From Lamprobacter modestohalophilus (GTDB lineage Bacteria > Pseudomonadota > Gammaproteobacteria > Chromatiales > Chromatiaceae): a stretch of 64,000 bases of DNA. The stretch is taken from positions 248,001 to 312,000 of the forward strand of contig NZ_NRRY01000003.1 of assembly GCF_016583905.1 (NCBI RefSeq), written 5' to 3'. The notes beneath the pieces were generated by a model that was not told where the DNA came from, made no database searches, and saw nothing but the letters and a program-made list of their open reading frames with translations. The translations under genes were made by a program, and so were the position numbers. Positions 33,607 to 42,711 of the stretch are shown piece after piece (positions within the stretch are counted from its first letter, which is position 1; the number at the start of each line of letters is the position of its first letter).

Positions 33607-33651
33607 GCCCGCGCTCAACGCCGAAACCCTGAAGCTGCTCTCATCGCGTCC

Positions 33652-35796
33652 GTGGCGCTCACCAACTACCGAATCATCCATGAGGTGCCAGGCCGCCTGC
33701 GCCTGCGCATCCCAGCCCTGGGCGAGCCCGGCTATGAGGCCTCGGCGCTCGAGGATTGGATCGACGCCGCGGCGCCGACCCTGGAGGTGCGCGCCAATCG
33801 GTCCGCGCGCACGCTGATCATCCACTACCAGGGCGGTGCGGAGGCGCGGCGCTCGCTCTTGCGTCGGCTCGAGCACTTCTCCGGCGAGCTGATCCCCGGC
33901 TACAGCGAGGATGGCATGCGCGACGCCGAGATCGCGCCGATGATCACGACCCTGTTCACGCTGGCGGCGCTGCCCTTCTTGACGCCCAGAATGCGGGTCG
34001 TGCTCACCTTCGCCAACGTCGGCTCCACCCTCGCCAAGGGCGCCGACACCCTGATCCATGAAGGCATCAAGGTCGAGGTACTGGATGCACTCGCGGTCGG
34101 CCTCGCCGCCGCCAACGGCAAGCTGTTCACCGCCAATCTGACCGATCTGCTGCTCGATCTCGGCGCGTTCCTGGAGCGCCGCACCCAGCGCCAGTCCGAT
34201 CGGTTGTTGCGTCGGTTGTTGCGACCCGACCCGGCCATGGCCTGGGTCGAGCGTGACGGCGAGCTGGTGCAGGTCTCCGGCGACGAGGTCGGCCTCGGCG
34301 AGACGGTGGTGGTCGGTGTCGGCGAGACCATCCCGGTCGACGGCCATGTCATCGATGGCTTGGCGCTGGTCAATCAGGCCGGCGTCACCGGCGAGGATGT
34401 GCCGGTGCGTAAGGAGGCGCCGGCGCGGGTCATCGCCGGCTCGGTGCTGGTGGAAGGGCGCCTGCGGCTCGAAGCCACGCGCGTCGGCGAGGACACCACC
34501 ACCGCCCGCGTCTCGCGCTTCATCCAGGCCTCCCTGGCCGAGCAGGCGGCAACGCAACGCCTGGCCGATGAGCTGGCCGATAAGCGCGTCTATCTCACCC
34601 TCGGCACCGGCGCGGCTGTCTATGCGCTGACCCGCGATCTGGCGCGGCTGCAATCGGTGTTCCTGGTCGATTATTCCTGCGCGCTGAAGCTCGGCACGCC
34701 GGTCGCGTTCAAATCCGGGATGTCGCGCGCCGCTGAGCATGGCGTGCTGATGAAGGGCGGCGAGGCGATCGAGACCCTGGCCGAGATCGATACCCTGGTG
34801 TTCGACAAGACCGGCACCCTGACCCACAGCGATCTGCTGGTCACCGATGTCGTGGTGCTGCCCGGCAGCTGTGCCTGCACCGAGACCGAGCTGCTGGCGA
34901 TGGTGGCCTCGGTCGAGGAGCATGCCAGCCATCCGATTGCCCAGGCCGTGGTCGAGGCCGCGCGCGAGCGCGATCTGGCGCATATCTCCCACGGCGAGGT
35001 CGACTATCTGGTTGCCCATGGCCTGCAGGCCGAGCTTGACGGCGGGCGCATCGTGGTCGGCAGCCGGCATTATCTGGAAGCGCACATGGCGATTGACTTC
35101 CAGATTCATCAGGCGCAGATCGACGCGTTGCAAGCGGAAGGCAAGACCTTGCTGTTCGTCGGCAACGCCGACGGGGCGGTGGGGCTGATCGCGCTGCGCG
35201 ATACGTTGCGCGAGGAGGCCCCAGCGGCGCTCGAGCGGCTGCGCGCGCTGGGCATCAAGCAATTGATCATGATCACCGGCGATCGGCGCGAGAAGGGCGA
35301 GGCGCTAGCCGCCGAGCTGGGGCTCGATGCCGTGCATGCTGAGATGGCCCCCGAGGACAAGGCGAGCGTGATCGAAGGCCTGCAGCGAGCCGGACACAAG
35401 GTCGGCTTTGTCGGCGATGGCGTCAACGACGGGCCGGCGTTAGCAGTAGCCGATGTCGGCATCGCCATGCCGCGTGGCGCCGACATCGCCCGCGCGACCG
35501 CCGATGTGGTGCTGATGGATGATCGGCTGCAGGCCGTGGCCGATGCTCGTGAGATCGCGGCCAAGACCATGCGCCTGATCCAGCACAACTTCACCGCCGC
35601 GGTTGGCATCAACACGGCGGTGCTCGGCGGCGCCGTGATGGGATGGCTGTCACCAGTGGCCAGCGCGCTGCTGCACAATGGCTCGACCATCGGCATTCTG
35701 GTCAATGCTCTGAAGGGGGTCTCGCTGGAGGTTGAGTCGCAAGGTCAAGGTTCGACGCAAACGCCGCCATTGGCGCTCACGCACAAGGTCGATTAA
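33652..35796 (+). CDS. P1B-type metal-transporting ATPase, FezB-like (P1B-6)
   Basis: 714 residues from GTG 33652. The N-terminal HMA-like domain begins VPGRLRLR (residues 12-19) and lacks CxxC. Actuator loop TGE 246-248; membrane motif Y-S-C-A-L-K (S342, C343) replaces the usual CPC/SPC; phosphorylation site DKTGTLT at D385; HP motif H427; GDGVND at 588-593. All catalytic residues are intact. An N-terminal PGRxRxR motif and a non-CPC membrane motif mark the ferrosome ATPase FezB and relatives, which load iron into membrane vesicles. Being last in an operon of small membrane proteins fits that role. Iron specificity is inferred. Confidence 0.85.
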   Translation: MALTNYRIIHEVPGRLRLRIPALGEPGYEASALEDWIDAAAPTLEVRANRSARTLIIHYQGGAEARRSLLRRLEHFSGELIPGYSEDGMRDAEIAPMITTLFTLAALPFLTPRMRVVLTFANVGSTLAKGADTLIHEGIKVEVLDALAVGLAAANGKLFTANLTDLLLDLGAFLERRTQRQSDRLLRRLLRPDPAMAWVERDGELVQVSGDEVGLGETVVVGVGETIPVDGHVIDGLALVNQAGVTGEDVPVRKEAPARVIAGSVLVEGRLRLEATRVGEDTTTARVSRFIQASLAEQAATQRLADELADKRVYLTLGTGAAVYALTRDLARLQSVFLVDYSCALKLGTPVAFKSGMSRAAEHGVLMKGGEAIETLAEIDTLVFDKTGTLTHSDLLVTDVVVLPGSCACTETELLAMVASVEEHASHPIAQAVVEAARERDLAHISHGEVDYLVAHGLQAELDGGRIVVGSRHYLEAHMAIDFQIHQAQIDALQAEGKTLLFVGNADGAVGLIALRDTLREEAPAALERLRALGIKQLIMITGDRREKGEALAAELGLDAVHAEMAPEDKASVIEGLQRAGHKVGFVGDGVNDGPALAVADVGIAMPRGADIARATADVVLMDDRLQAVADAREIAAKTMRLIQHNFTAAVGINTAVLGGAVMGWLSPVASALLHNGSTIGILVNALKGVSLEVESQGQGSTQTPPLALTHKVD

Positions 35797-35799
35797 GTA

Positions 35800-35820
35800 T
35801 CCTGGACCCTATGTCCAGGA
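35800..35820 (+). terminator. Hairpin after the FezB-like operon
   Basis: Perfect 8-bp stem TCCTGGAC / GTCCAGGA with a 5-base loop, four bases after the stop codon. It has no T-tract, but position suggests the operon end. Confidence 0.5.
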
Positions 35821-35836
35821 CAGCTTAGCGATGCAT

Positions 35837-36095
35837 TTAAGTTGGCCTACTCGCCTTGTGCAGCTCATCGAACACCAGCAGGGACGCTGTGGGAACCCAG
35901 CTTTGTGCCAGCATCACTCGACGGTCGGCGAGGACGTCCCAGTTAAACAGCTGAGCAGTTGAGCAGCTGAGCATCGGGAAACTGGCCGGCCATCATCTGG
36001 GCCAGCGTGGTTTTGCCCGCCTGCCGGGGACCGGTGAGAAACACCATCTTGCGGGCGAGATCCCGCTGCACCATCGGTTTGATCAGTCGTTCCAT
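35837..36095 (-). pseudogene. Truncated, frameshifted AAA/DUF4143-type ATPase
   Basis: From ATG 36095 the minus strand reads MERLIKPMVQ, then KMVFLTGPRQAGKTTLAQMM (Walker A). It hits a stop within a short CAGCTGCTCAACTG-like duplication, then in another frame continues WDVLADRRVMLAQSW and LLVFDELHKA (Walker B) before ending. The remaining ~300 residues are gone. The repeat slippage near 35955 probably caused the frameshift. Confidence 0.8.
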
Positions 36096-36098
36096 GGC

Positions 36099-36128
36099 GA
36101 CTATTTTTCTGTCGACTGGAAAAAAGTC
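36099..36128. promoter_or_regulatory. Imperfect palindrome upstream of the relic ATPase
   Basis: GACTATTTTTC ... GAAAAAAGTC with a GTCGAC-centred middle, directly before the relic ATPase start. A dyad also precedes the intact DUF4143 ATPase at 8067. It could be an operator. The rest of 36129-36433 shows no gene. Confidence 0.35.
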
Positions 36129-36433
36129 AAGACTCTTTCCGCTTACGCTGGAAGATAGTCGCCTTCACGCTGCGCCGGCTTGCCTGTCCATGTCCAACAG
36201 CGGATAAGTTCAACAGCGTACCGAGAGGCTGGCTGGCAGCCGCCGGTCGCCGATCAGCACCGACTTGGTCCGGCAAGGCCGGACATTCCACCCGATCTCC
36301 GCTATGCTCGCCTAACCAACCCTGTCCAACAGGCGACAGCGATGCAGCCTGCCTACAAGCCAACGCTTCCACTTTGATGCGCTGACCCTCGAGCTTAGCA
36401 AGCTCTTGAGCTAACAACGAAATTGACCTCCCC

Positions 36434-38008
36434 ATGCGCTTCTTCAACACCGAAGGACCCGTTCGCGCCGACGATCACTACAGCCTGCCACCCTTGCAGC
36501 GCTGGGACCTGGAGGCCGTGCTGACCCTGATCGAGCAGAAGAAATACTTCCTGCTGCATGCCCCTCGGCAGACTGGAAAAACATCCTGCCTGCTGGCCTT
36601 GGCGGCGTCTTTGAACCAGGAAGGCCGCTATCGGACACTGTATGCCAATCTGGAGCCGGCCCAACCCTATCGAGAGCAGCTGGACCCCGGCATGGCTGTA
36701 GTCGTGGAGCAGATGTCCCGTGCCGCACGCGACCAACTCGGTGACGTCGCGGCCACGGACCTGGGGCGAGCGGTGATCGCCGAGTCCACCGGCGGCACAC
36801 GGGTCGAGGAGTTCCTGACCCGCTGGTGTGCGCGCTCGTCGGTACCGACCGTGCTGCTGCTGGATGAAGTCGACACCCTGATCGGCGACACCCTGATTTC
36901 CTTGCTCCGTCAGTTGCGGGCCGGTTATCCGAAACGTCCCAGCCAGTTCCCGAGCACCGTGATTCTGTGCGGGGTGCGCGATCTGCGTGACTATCGGATT
37001 CACGCCAGTTCCGAGAAGGCCGCGATCACCGGCGGCAGTGCCTTCAACATCAAGGCCCAATCGCTGCGTCTGGGGGATTTCGATCGGGTCGAGGTCGCCA
37101 CCCTGCTCCAGCAACACACGACGGAGACCGGCCAGCGCTTCACCGCGGAGGCGTTGGAGCGCGTGTGGGATCTGACGCAGGGCCAGCCCTGGTTGGTCAA
37201 TGCGTTGGCCTATGAAACCTGTTTCGAGAGACGGGACAGCCGGGATCGGACCCGACCGATCACCATCGAGCAGATCGAGCAGGCCAAGGAGGCGCTGATC
37301 CAGCGTCGGGTGACGCACCTGGATCAACTGGCCGACAAACTGCGCGAGGACCGGGTACGGCGGGTCATCGAGCCGATGCTCGCCGGCACGGCGCTTGGCG
37401 AAGTGTCCGAGGATGATCGCCAATATTTGGTGGATTTAGGCCTGCTGCGCCGTGCCAACGGCGGCGGGCTCGTGGTGGCCAATCCCATTTACCGGGAAGT
37501 GCTACCACGCGCCTTGGCGAGCGGTCCACAGGACTCCTTGCCACAGATCGCGCCGACCTGGCTGCATGCTGACGGTCGTCTCAACCCGGACCAGCTGCTG
37601 CTGGCCTTTCTGGCGTTCTGGCGCCAGCACGGTCAGCCCCTGTTGGGCAGCGCTCCCTATCATGAGATCGCTCCGCACCTGGTCCTGATGGCCTTCTTGC
37701 ATCGCGTGGTCAACGGCGGCGGGACCTTGGAGCGAGAATACGCCATCGGTTGGGGACGGATGGATCTGTGCCTGCGCTATGGTTCCCTGACCCTGGGTAT
37801 CGAGCTCAAGGTCTGGCGCGATGGGGAGCCGGACCCCTTGAACGAGGGCCTGGTGCAACTGGACGGCTATCTGGCCGGCTTGGGGCTGGACAGCGGCTGG
37901 CTGGTGATCTTCGATCGCCGCAGCGGCCAACCGCCGATCAGAGAACGCACCGACAGTCGTGAACAACCCAGTCCGCAAGGACGGCACGTGACCCTGATCC
38001 GGGCGTAA
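36434..38008 (+). CDS. AAA-like ATPase with C-terminal PD-(D/E)xK-like domain
   Basis: 524 residues. The N-terminal module has Walker A HAPRQTGKTS near residue 44 and Walker B VLLLDEVDTL near 140. A helical middle part follows (TQGQPWLVNALAYE, typical of AAA-ATPase-like proteins). The C-terminus reads GWGRMDLCLRYGSLTLGIEL, then KVWR, a PD-(D/E)xK pattern. Such proteins are common and strain-variable, with proposed roles in defence or mobile elements. The HNH gene begins about 15-50 bp downstream on the same strand and may be functionally linked. Confidence 0.8.
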   Translation: MRFFNTEGPVRADDHYSLPPLQRWDLEAVLTLIEQKKYFLLHAPRQTGKTSCLLALAASLNQEGRYRTLYANLEPAQPYREQLDPGMAVVVEQMSRAARDQLGDVAATDLGRAVIAESTGGTRVEEFLTRWCARSSVPTVLLLDEVDTLIGDTLISLLRQLRAGYPKRPSQFPSTVILCGVRDLRDYRIHASSEKAAITGGSAFNIKAQSLRLGDFDRVEVATLLQQHTTETGQRFTAEALERVWDLTQGQPWLVNALAYETCFERRDSRDRTRPITIEQIEQAKEALIQRRVTHLDQLADKLREDRVRRVIEPMLAGTALGEVSEDDRQYLVDLGLLRRANGGGLVVANPIYREVLPRALASGPQDSLPQIAPTWLHADGRLNPDQLLLAFLAFWRQHGQPLLGSAPYHEIAPHLVLMAFLHRVVNGGGTLEREYAIGWGRMDLCLRYGSLTLGIELKVWRDGEPDPLNEGLVQLDGYLAGLGLDSGWLVIFDRRSGQPPIRERTDSREQPSPQGRHVTLIRA

Positions 38009-38022
38009 AGAGTGTTGCTTGG

Positions 38023-38664
38023 TTGCCTGGTCTCCTGATCACACCCGGTGCTCAGGTCGGCATGCTCTTGCGTAGTCCTAGGGAGCGCCCTAGCTTGTTG
38101 ATCCCGGTCACGCGGAGTACCAACGGTCTTTTTCTCGCGGACTGGCTCGATCCGGTGACGGGCGAGCGCGGTACCACCAAGGCCGCGTTGAAAGTCTGTA
38201 AGTATTGCCTCCGTGCGCTCAATTGGCGGGGGTACAGCAATCCGCGTGATCGACTGATGTTGGCAGACGGTTTGCTCCAGACTGGGCCAGCAATCTGGGA
38301 GCAGTTCTCGATTTCTGAGTTCCTGATGGAATACTCGACGTTCTTCAGAAGCCGACCGAGCCGGAGAGATACGACAGCGCCTTTGAATGTGTATGTGGAT
38401 GACTGGCCGCGGATCTCAGAGGCCAGGCGACGGGCGGCAGGATGGCGCTGTGAGCAATGCGGAGTTCATCTCTCAAGTCAACCGAGCTTGCTCCACTGCC
38501 ATCATAGAAGTGGCGTCGTAACGGATAACTCGAACTCTAACCTGACAGTGCTCTGTGCCTTGTGCCATGCGAGCCAGCCCGATCACGAGCACATGAGCGT
38601 GCCGGCGTCTCATCGCACACAGATCAATCGCCTGAGAATCGCCCAAGGCATTCGCCCCAAGTGA
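38023..38664 (+). CDS. HNH endonuclease-like protein
   Basis: Up to 213 residues. The C-terminal zinc-ribbon HNH module reads C-EQ-C, HCHHRSGVV, N-NLTVLCALCH: CxxC plus CxxCH zinc ligands around the HH(N)N core. The N-terminal ~130 residues (LLIPVTRSTNGLFLADWLDP) are not recognised. The start is uncertain: TTG 38023 opens the frame and ATG 38062 is a good alternative. It may be restriction-like, but no methylase is nearby. Confidence 0.7.
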   Translation: MPGLLITPGAQVGMLLRSPRERPSLLIPVTRSTNGLFLADWLDPVTGERGTTKAALKVCKYCLRALNWRGYSNPRDRLMLADGLLQTGPAIWEQFSISEFLMEYSTFFRSRPSRRDTTAPLNVYVDDWPRISEARRRAAGWRCEQCGVHLSSQPSLLHCHHRSGVVTDNSNSNLTVLCALCHASQPDHEHMSVPASHRTQINRLRIAQGIRPK

Positions 38665-38750
38665 CATGGAGAGCGTCGCATCGCACTAGGACGATAGTCC
38701 TCTAAACCGCAGATGACGAAACGCCTAATCTGCGGTTCAACGACGCCTTC

Positions 38751-40016
38751 TCAGAACTCCACTGCAAGCTGAGCGACGAAGGCGTTGGAGTTGTTGCCGG
38801 TGCCGCCATCGCGGGTGCTGTAATCCTTGTCATGCGCGTATTCAAAGGACAGTGCCGTGCCATCGAAGATGCCGATCGACCAGCCAAACGCCCAGCGCGT
38901 CTCCGGCAGCTCGAGATTGACCGCCTCGCTGCTGCCCTGATAAGCGACTGCGGCGACCGATTCCTTGCCGAAGACCTCAAAGCTGTAGCCCAGCTCGATA
39001 TTCCAGGCCGCAGGCTCGGCGCCCTTGTCCTTGAAGCTCAGGCTGTCCGGGTCGAAACGTTCGGTGGCCGATAGATACTCGCCGATCAGATTGAAGTTGC
39101 GATAGACCAGCCCGAGGTTCGCGGTCCAGCCGCCAGTGCGCTCGGTGGGGTCCAGGCTGAATTGCTCTGCTTCTGCGGGGCGTAGTTCCGCGATCTCGAG
39201 CTGACGCGCGGCGCGGTTATCGGCGACGCTGTCCTGCAGGGTGTCGGAGTCGCTGAGGTCATTGATGTAGCCAGCGCCGACCGTCCAGACCAGGTCTTCG
39301 CGCTCCTGGGCAAAGGCCAGGTTCGCGCCCCAGCTGTTGATGTTGTCATCACCATCAACCTTGTTATCGCCATTGAAGGCGTAGAGGCTGCCGCTGAAGC
39401 CTTGATAGACGAAGCCAAGCTGGGCTGCGGTCTGGCGCGTCTCGCCGATCTCGAGCGTGAGCGGATCGGAGACCAGGTTGGTCTCATAGGCGCCGAAGGG
39501 CAGGTAGAACTGACCGGCCGTGAAGAACACCGGTGTGACATCGGGATTGGCGATGGTGATCATCGCTAGATCCACCTCGAGATCGGTGTCGTCCTCTTCG
39601 TAGAGCAGGGAGGCCATGGCCTCGACCCAGTCCGTGACCTGAGCGGCGATGCCGAGCTCGAAGGTCGCGAGCACCAGATCCGATTCGCTCGAGCCCTCGT
39701 AGGGATCGACATAGACGCCTTCGACCTCGATTAGGGCTCCGATCTCGATGTTCTCGAACCAGCCACCGAGGCCGGTGCCGGCGTCGCGCTTTGTCTCCAG
39801 GGTCTCTTCCAGCCGCTCGACCCGTTGCGGTGACCCTTCGAGCTGCTGTTTTTGCTGGGCGATGGTGCGCTGCTGCTGATCGATCGCGACGGCCTGCTCA
39901 CGATTCTCTTGTTCGAGGCGTCGGACGCGCTCCTCTAAAGTTTGTGCCGTCGCCTGGCCTGCGGTGCTAGCACCCAGGACCATGGCGATGGCCCAACTCA
40001 GTCGTCTGGTCTTCAT
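38751..40016 (-). CDS. LbtU-like porin/siderophore-type outer-membrane protein
   Basis: 421 residues from ATG 40016 with signal peptide (MKTRRLSWAIAMVLGASTAG, cleavage near ATA). A coiled-coil segment (LEERVRRLEQENREQAVAID) precedes a beta-barrel of alternating strands ending QLAVEF with terminal Phe. This coiled-coil plus barrel layout and the NLVSDPLTLEIGETRQTA region match LbtU-family proteins, first described as the legiobactin receptor in Legionella and TonB-independent. An iron role is plausible given the window's theme. Divergent from the peroxidase gene. Confidence 0.75.
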   Translation of the reverse strand: MKTRRLSWAIAMVLGASTAGQATAQTLEERVRRLEQENREQAVAIDQQQRTIAQQKQQLEGSPQRVERLEETLETKRDAGTGLGGWFENIEIGALIEVEGVYVDPYEGSSESDLVLATFELGIAAQVTDWVEAMASLLYEEDDTDLEVDLAMITIANPDVTPVFFTAGQFYLPFGAYETNLVSDPLTLEIGETRQTAAQLGFVYQGFSGSLYAFNGDNKVDGDDNINSWGANLAFAQEREDLVWTVGAGYINDLSDSDTLQDSVADNRAARQLEIAELRPAEAEQFSLDPTERTGGWTANLGLVYRNFNLIGEYLSATERFDPDSLSFKDKGAEPAAWNIELGYSFEVFGKESVAAVAYQGSSEAVNLELPETRWAFGWSIGIFDGTALSFEYAHDKDYSTRDGGTGNNSNAFVAQLAVEF

Positions 40017-40326
40017 GTGTTGTCGCGCTCCGATTGTAGGTTCAACGAGGTAGCGGTTTGCACCGGCAACCATGGGCCGGAAGGGGCTAGCAACGGGCTA
40101 TGATCTTACTTTTATAAAAAAAGTATTACAAAGCGCCTGAAATTAACCGCTGAGACTATTTTAACGAACAATACACTAAATGAGAAGTGTTTTTATTCGC
40201 ATAAAACCAACCGCAGAACTTGGTGATTCAGCATGCTACTGTTGCCGACGCAGTCGGCATCGGGCCGGCTGCTGAACACCAAACGCCAAGACCTTAAGGG
40301 TCAGCAGGCACCGGAGGAGTCTCTTG
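40017..40326. other. AT-rich divergent regulatory region
   Basis: About 310 bases between the porin and the peroxidase. It is strongly AT-rich at 40100-40205 (TTTTATAAAAAAAGTATT and similar). It should hold promoters for both genes. A Fur-like sequence near 40179-40206 (TGAGAA ... TTCGCA) has wrong spacing, so I do not call it. Confidence 0.4.
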
Positions 40327-41370
40327 ATGAGAATGACAACACTCTTAGTCGCGCTGTGGTTTGGAGCAACGAGCCTAGCCGCCGTCGCAGACGATGCGGC
40401 CTTACGTGATCAGTCAACCTCGGCTGGATTGAAGCCAGTGCCCTACGGACTGCAACCGGTCTCGGACAACCCGTTGACGCGCGAGAAGATCGAGCTTGGG
40501 CGCATGCTGTTCTTCGATCCGCGCTTGTCTGCCAGTGGCTTCATTAGCTGCAACAGCTGCCACAACCTGGGCACCGGCGGCGATGACAATATGCCAACCT
40601 CAGTCGGTCATGGCTGGCAGACCGGGCCGCGTAACTCACCGACCGTACTCAATGCCGTGTTCAACGCCGCCCAGTTCTGGGATGGCCGCGCCGCGGACCT
40701 GAAAGAGCAGGCGAAGGGGCCGGTCCAGGCAGGGGTCGAGATGGCCAATACGCCCGAGGCGGTGGTTGTCACCCTGAACAGCATGCCGGAGTACGTGGAG
40801 CGCTTTGGTCGGGCCTTTCCCGGCGAGGATGACCCGGTGAGCTTCGATAACATGGCGAAGGCCATCGAGGCCTTCGAGGTCACCTTGGTGACGCCGAATG
40901 CGCCCTTCGATCAGTGGCTGGAGGGTAACGACGGCGCGCTGAGCGACAAGCAGAAGGCAGGCCTTGGGCTGTTCCTAGACAAGGGCTGTGCCGCCTGCCA
41001 TAGCGGGATCAATTTTGGCGGCCAGGACTACTATCCCTTCGGCCTGATCAAGCGACCGGGCGCGGACATCCTGCCGCCAGAAGACAAGGGGCGTTTCCAA
41101 GTGACCGAGACCGCCTCGGATGAGTACGTGTTTCGGGCTGCGCCGCTGCGTAACATCGCGCTGACCGCGCCGTACTTCCATTCCGGCCAGATCTGGGATC
41201 TGGAGCAGGCCGTCGCGGTGATGGGCACGGCGCAGCTCGGTACCGAGCTGACCGATGAAGAGGCCGCGACCATCGCCGAGTTCCTGCGCAGCCTGACCGG
41301 TGAGCAGCCAGTGGTGGAATATCCGTTGCTGCCGGTCGAGACCGCGGCAACGCCGAAGCCGCAGCTCTAG
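40327..41370 (+). CDS. Di-haem cytochrome c peroxidase (CcpA/MauG family)
   Basis: 347 residues. ATG 40327 has GGAGGAG seven bases upstream; signal peptide ends near AVADD. Two haem c sites: C75-NS-C78-H and C221-AA-C224-H. QFWDGRAADLKEQAKGP and TAPYFHSGQIWDLEQAV are conserved family segments. The protein reduces periplasmic hydrogen peroxide using electrons from cytochrome c. It follows the AT-rich promoter region and is monocistronic. Confidence 0.92.
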   Translation: MRMTTLLVALWFGATSLAAVADDAALRDQSTSAGLKPVPYGLQPVSDNPLTREKIELGRMLFFDPRLSASGFISCNSCHNLGTGGDDNMPTSVGHGWQTGPRNSPTVLNAVFNAAQFWDGRAADLKEQAKGPVQAGVEMANTPEAVVVTLNSMPEYVERFGRAFPGEDDPVSFDNMAKAIEAFEVTLVTPNAPFDQWLEGNDGALSDKQKAGLGLFLDKGCAACHSGINFGGQDYYPFGLIKRPGADILPPEDKGRFQVTETASDEYVFRAAPLRNIALTAPYFHSGQIWDLEQAVAVMGTAQLGTELTDEEAATIAEFLRSLTGEQPVVEYPLLPVETAATPKPQL

Positions 41371-41445
41371 GGGCGAAGACGCTCGATCAAGATGACCCTG
41401 TGGGTCGTGTAAGCTCCTGCAGCTGCTAGCACGATGTGCATATTG

Positions 41446-42474
41446 TTAGAGGTTCTCAGTGTTAAGGCAGCGCTCGTCGCGACACTGTTGGACCTCGATG
41501 GTCAGGTGATCGAGGCCCGGAATCGACCGCAGCCGTTGCTTGTACTCCTCGACTGGACGTGGCTCATGCGTCACTAGGGAGAGGATGCAAGCGCGGCTGG
41601 CTGCGCCAATGCGCCAAAGATGCAGATCGGCGATCGCAAGATCTGGATCTGACTCGAGCGTGGTACGAATGCGGGCGGCGATCTCGCTATGGTCCTCGGC
41701 GTCGAGCAGGGACCGGGCGCTGTCGCGGGCCAGGCTCCAAGACCAACTGCCGATCAAGGCGGCGCCGACCATCCCCATGACCGGATCGAGGAAAACCCAG
41801 CCGAACAGCATGCCTGCCCCGAGCGCGGTGATCGCCAGCAAGGAGGTCATGGCATCGGCGAGCACATGCAGGTAGGCAGCGCGCAGGTTGTGGTCCTTGT
41901 GCTCGGCACCACGCGAATGAGGGGGCGCGTGATGATGGTCTTTATCAGGATCATGGCCATGTCCATGTCCATGTCCATGTCCGTGATGATGTCCGTGGCC
42001 ATGATCATGGCCACCACCCTGCGCCAAGATCCAAGCACTGGCCAGATTCACCAACAGCCCGAGGCAGGCGACCAGCATCGCATCGGCATAGCGGATCTCG
42101 ATCGGTTGGAACAGCCGACTGATGGATTCGACCAGCATCCAGACGGCACCCAGCCCGAGCAGCAGGGCGCTGCTGTAGCCGGCGAGGGTCGGAATCTTGC
42201 CCGTGCCGAAGGTGAAGCTCGGACGTTTGGCCCAACGCCGCGCGAGACCATAGGCGAAGACACTCAAGCCAAGCGCCGCCGCATGGCTGCCCATGTGCCA
42301 GCCGTCGGCGAGCAGCGCCATCGAGCCGGTCAGCCAGCCAGCGGTGAGTTCCACTATCATGGTCACCAGCGTCAGATAGACGACCCAGCGCGTTCTTCGC
42401 TCGGCCTTGAGCTCCGCGCTGGTGCTGAAATCGTGCTGGTGCTGCCAGGCGTCGACACTGTGGAATGGCATCAT
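41446..42474 (-). CDS. CDF-family cation efflux transporter, DmeF-like
   Basis: 342 residues, six membrane helices. Metal-site helices include ELTAGWLTGSMALLADGWHM (H/D ligands) and LHVLADAMTSLLAI (HxxxD). The cytosolic loop between TM4 and TM5 is extremely His-rich (GHDHGHGHHHGHGHGHGHGH), encoded by hexamer repeats. DmeF-type CDF proteins export Co2+/Ni2+; iron or zinc export is also known in the family. A cysteine-containing C-terminus (QQCRDERC) is present. It lies immediately after the feo operon on the same strand; a start three bases further (second ATG) is equally possible. Confidence 0.85.
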   Translation of the reverse strand: MMPFHSVDAWQHQHDFSTSAELKAERRTRWVVYLTLVTMIVELTAGWLTGSMALLADGWHMGSHAAALGLSVFAYGLARRWAKRPSFTFGTGKIPTLAGYSSALLLGLGAVWMLVESISRLFQPIEIRYADAMLVACLGLLVNLASAWILAQGGGHDHGHGHHHGHGHGHGHGHDPDKDHHHAPPHSRGAEHKDHNLRAAYLHVLADAMTSLLAITALGAGMLFGWVFLDPVMGMVGAALIGSWSWSLARDSARSLLDAEDHSEIAARIRTTLESDPDLAIADLHLWRIGAASRACILSLVTHEPRPVEEYKQRLRSIPGLDHLTIEVQQCRDERCLNTENL

Positions 42475-42483
42475 GGGGTCTCG

Positions 42484-42711
42484 TCAGCGTTCGATCGGTT
42501 CGTAGAGCTCCGGCGGGCTGAGGCCGCACTTGCTGCAGCCGCTGCTGCTGCAGAGCCCGCCAACGGGTAGCTTACGCACCCGGCCTTTGCGCTCCAAGAC
42601 CTCAAGCATCGCCCGCAGCGCATCGGTATCAGCATCGAAGTGGTGCGCCATATCCTGCACAGAGACCCGCCGATGCTCGGTGATGTATTGACTGAGCTGG
42701 GAGAGGATCAT
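42484..42711 (-). CDS. feoC: FeoC-like ferrous-iron transport regulator
   Basis: 75 residues with a winged-helix (SQLSQYITEHRRVSVQDMAH) and a C-terminal four-cysteine-type cluster loop (C-SSSG-C-SK-C), which in FeoC binds an Fe-S cluster. ATG overlaps the feoB stop (ATGA). FeoC protects or regulates FeoB in gammaproteobacteria. Confidence 0.85.
   Translation of the reverse strand: MILSQLSQYITEHRRVSVQDMAHHFDADTDALRAMLEVLERKGRVRKLPVGGLCSSSGCSKCGLSPPELYEPIER

Noticed and set aside
33520-35262. Minus-strand frame of 580 codons opposite the P-type ATPase
   Set aside because: It is a shadow of the ATPase coding strand; His/Gln/Arg-rich with no family resemblance.
36395-37423. Minus-strand frame of 342 codons opposite the AAA ATPase
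   Set aside because: Complementary to a gene with clear Walker motifs; a compositional artefact of high GC.
40179-40206. Fur box before the LbtU-like porin
   Set aside because: TGAGAA and TTCGCA halves are nine bases apart instead of three; not a valid box by my reading.
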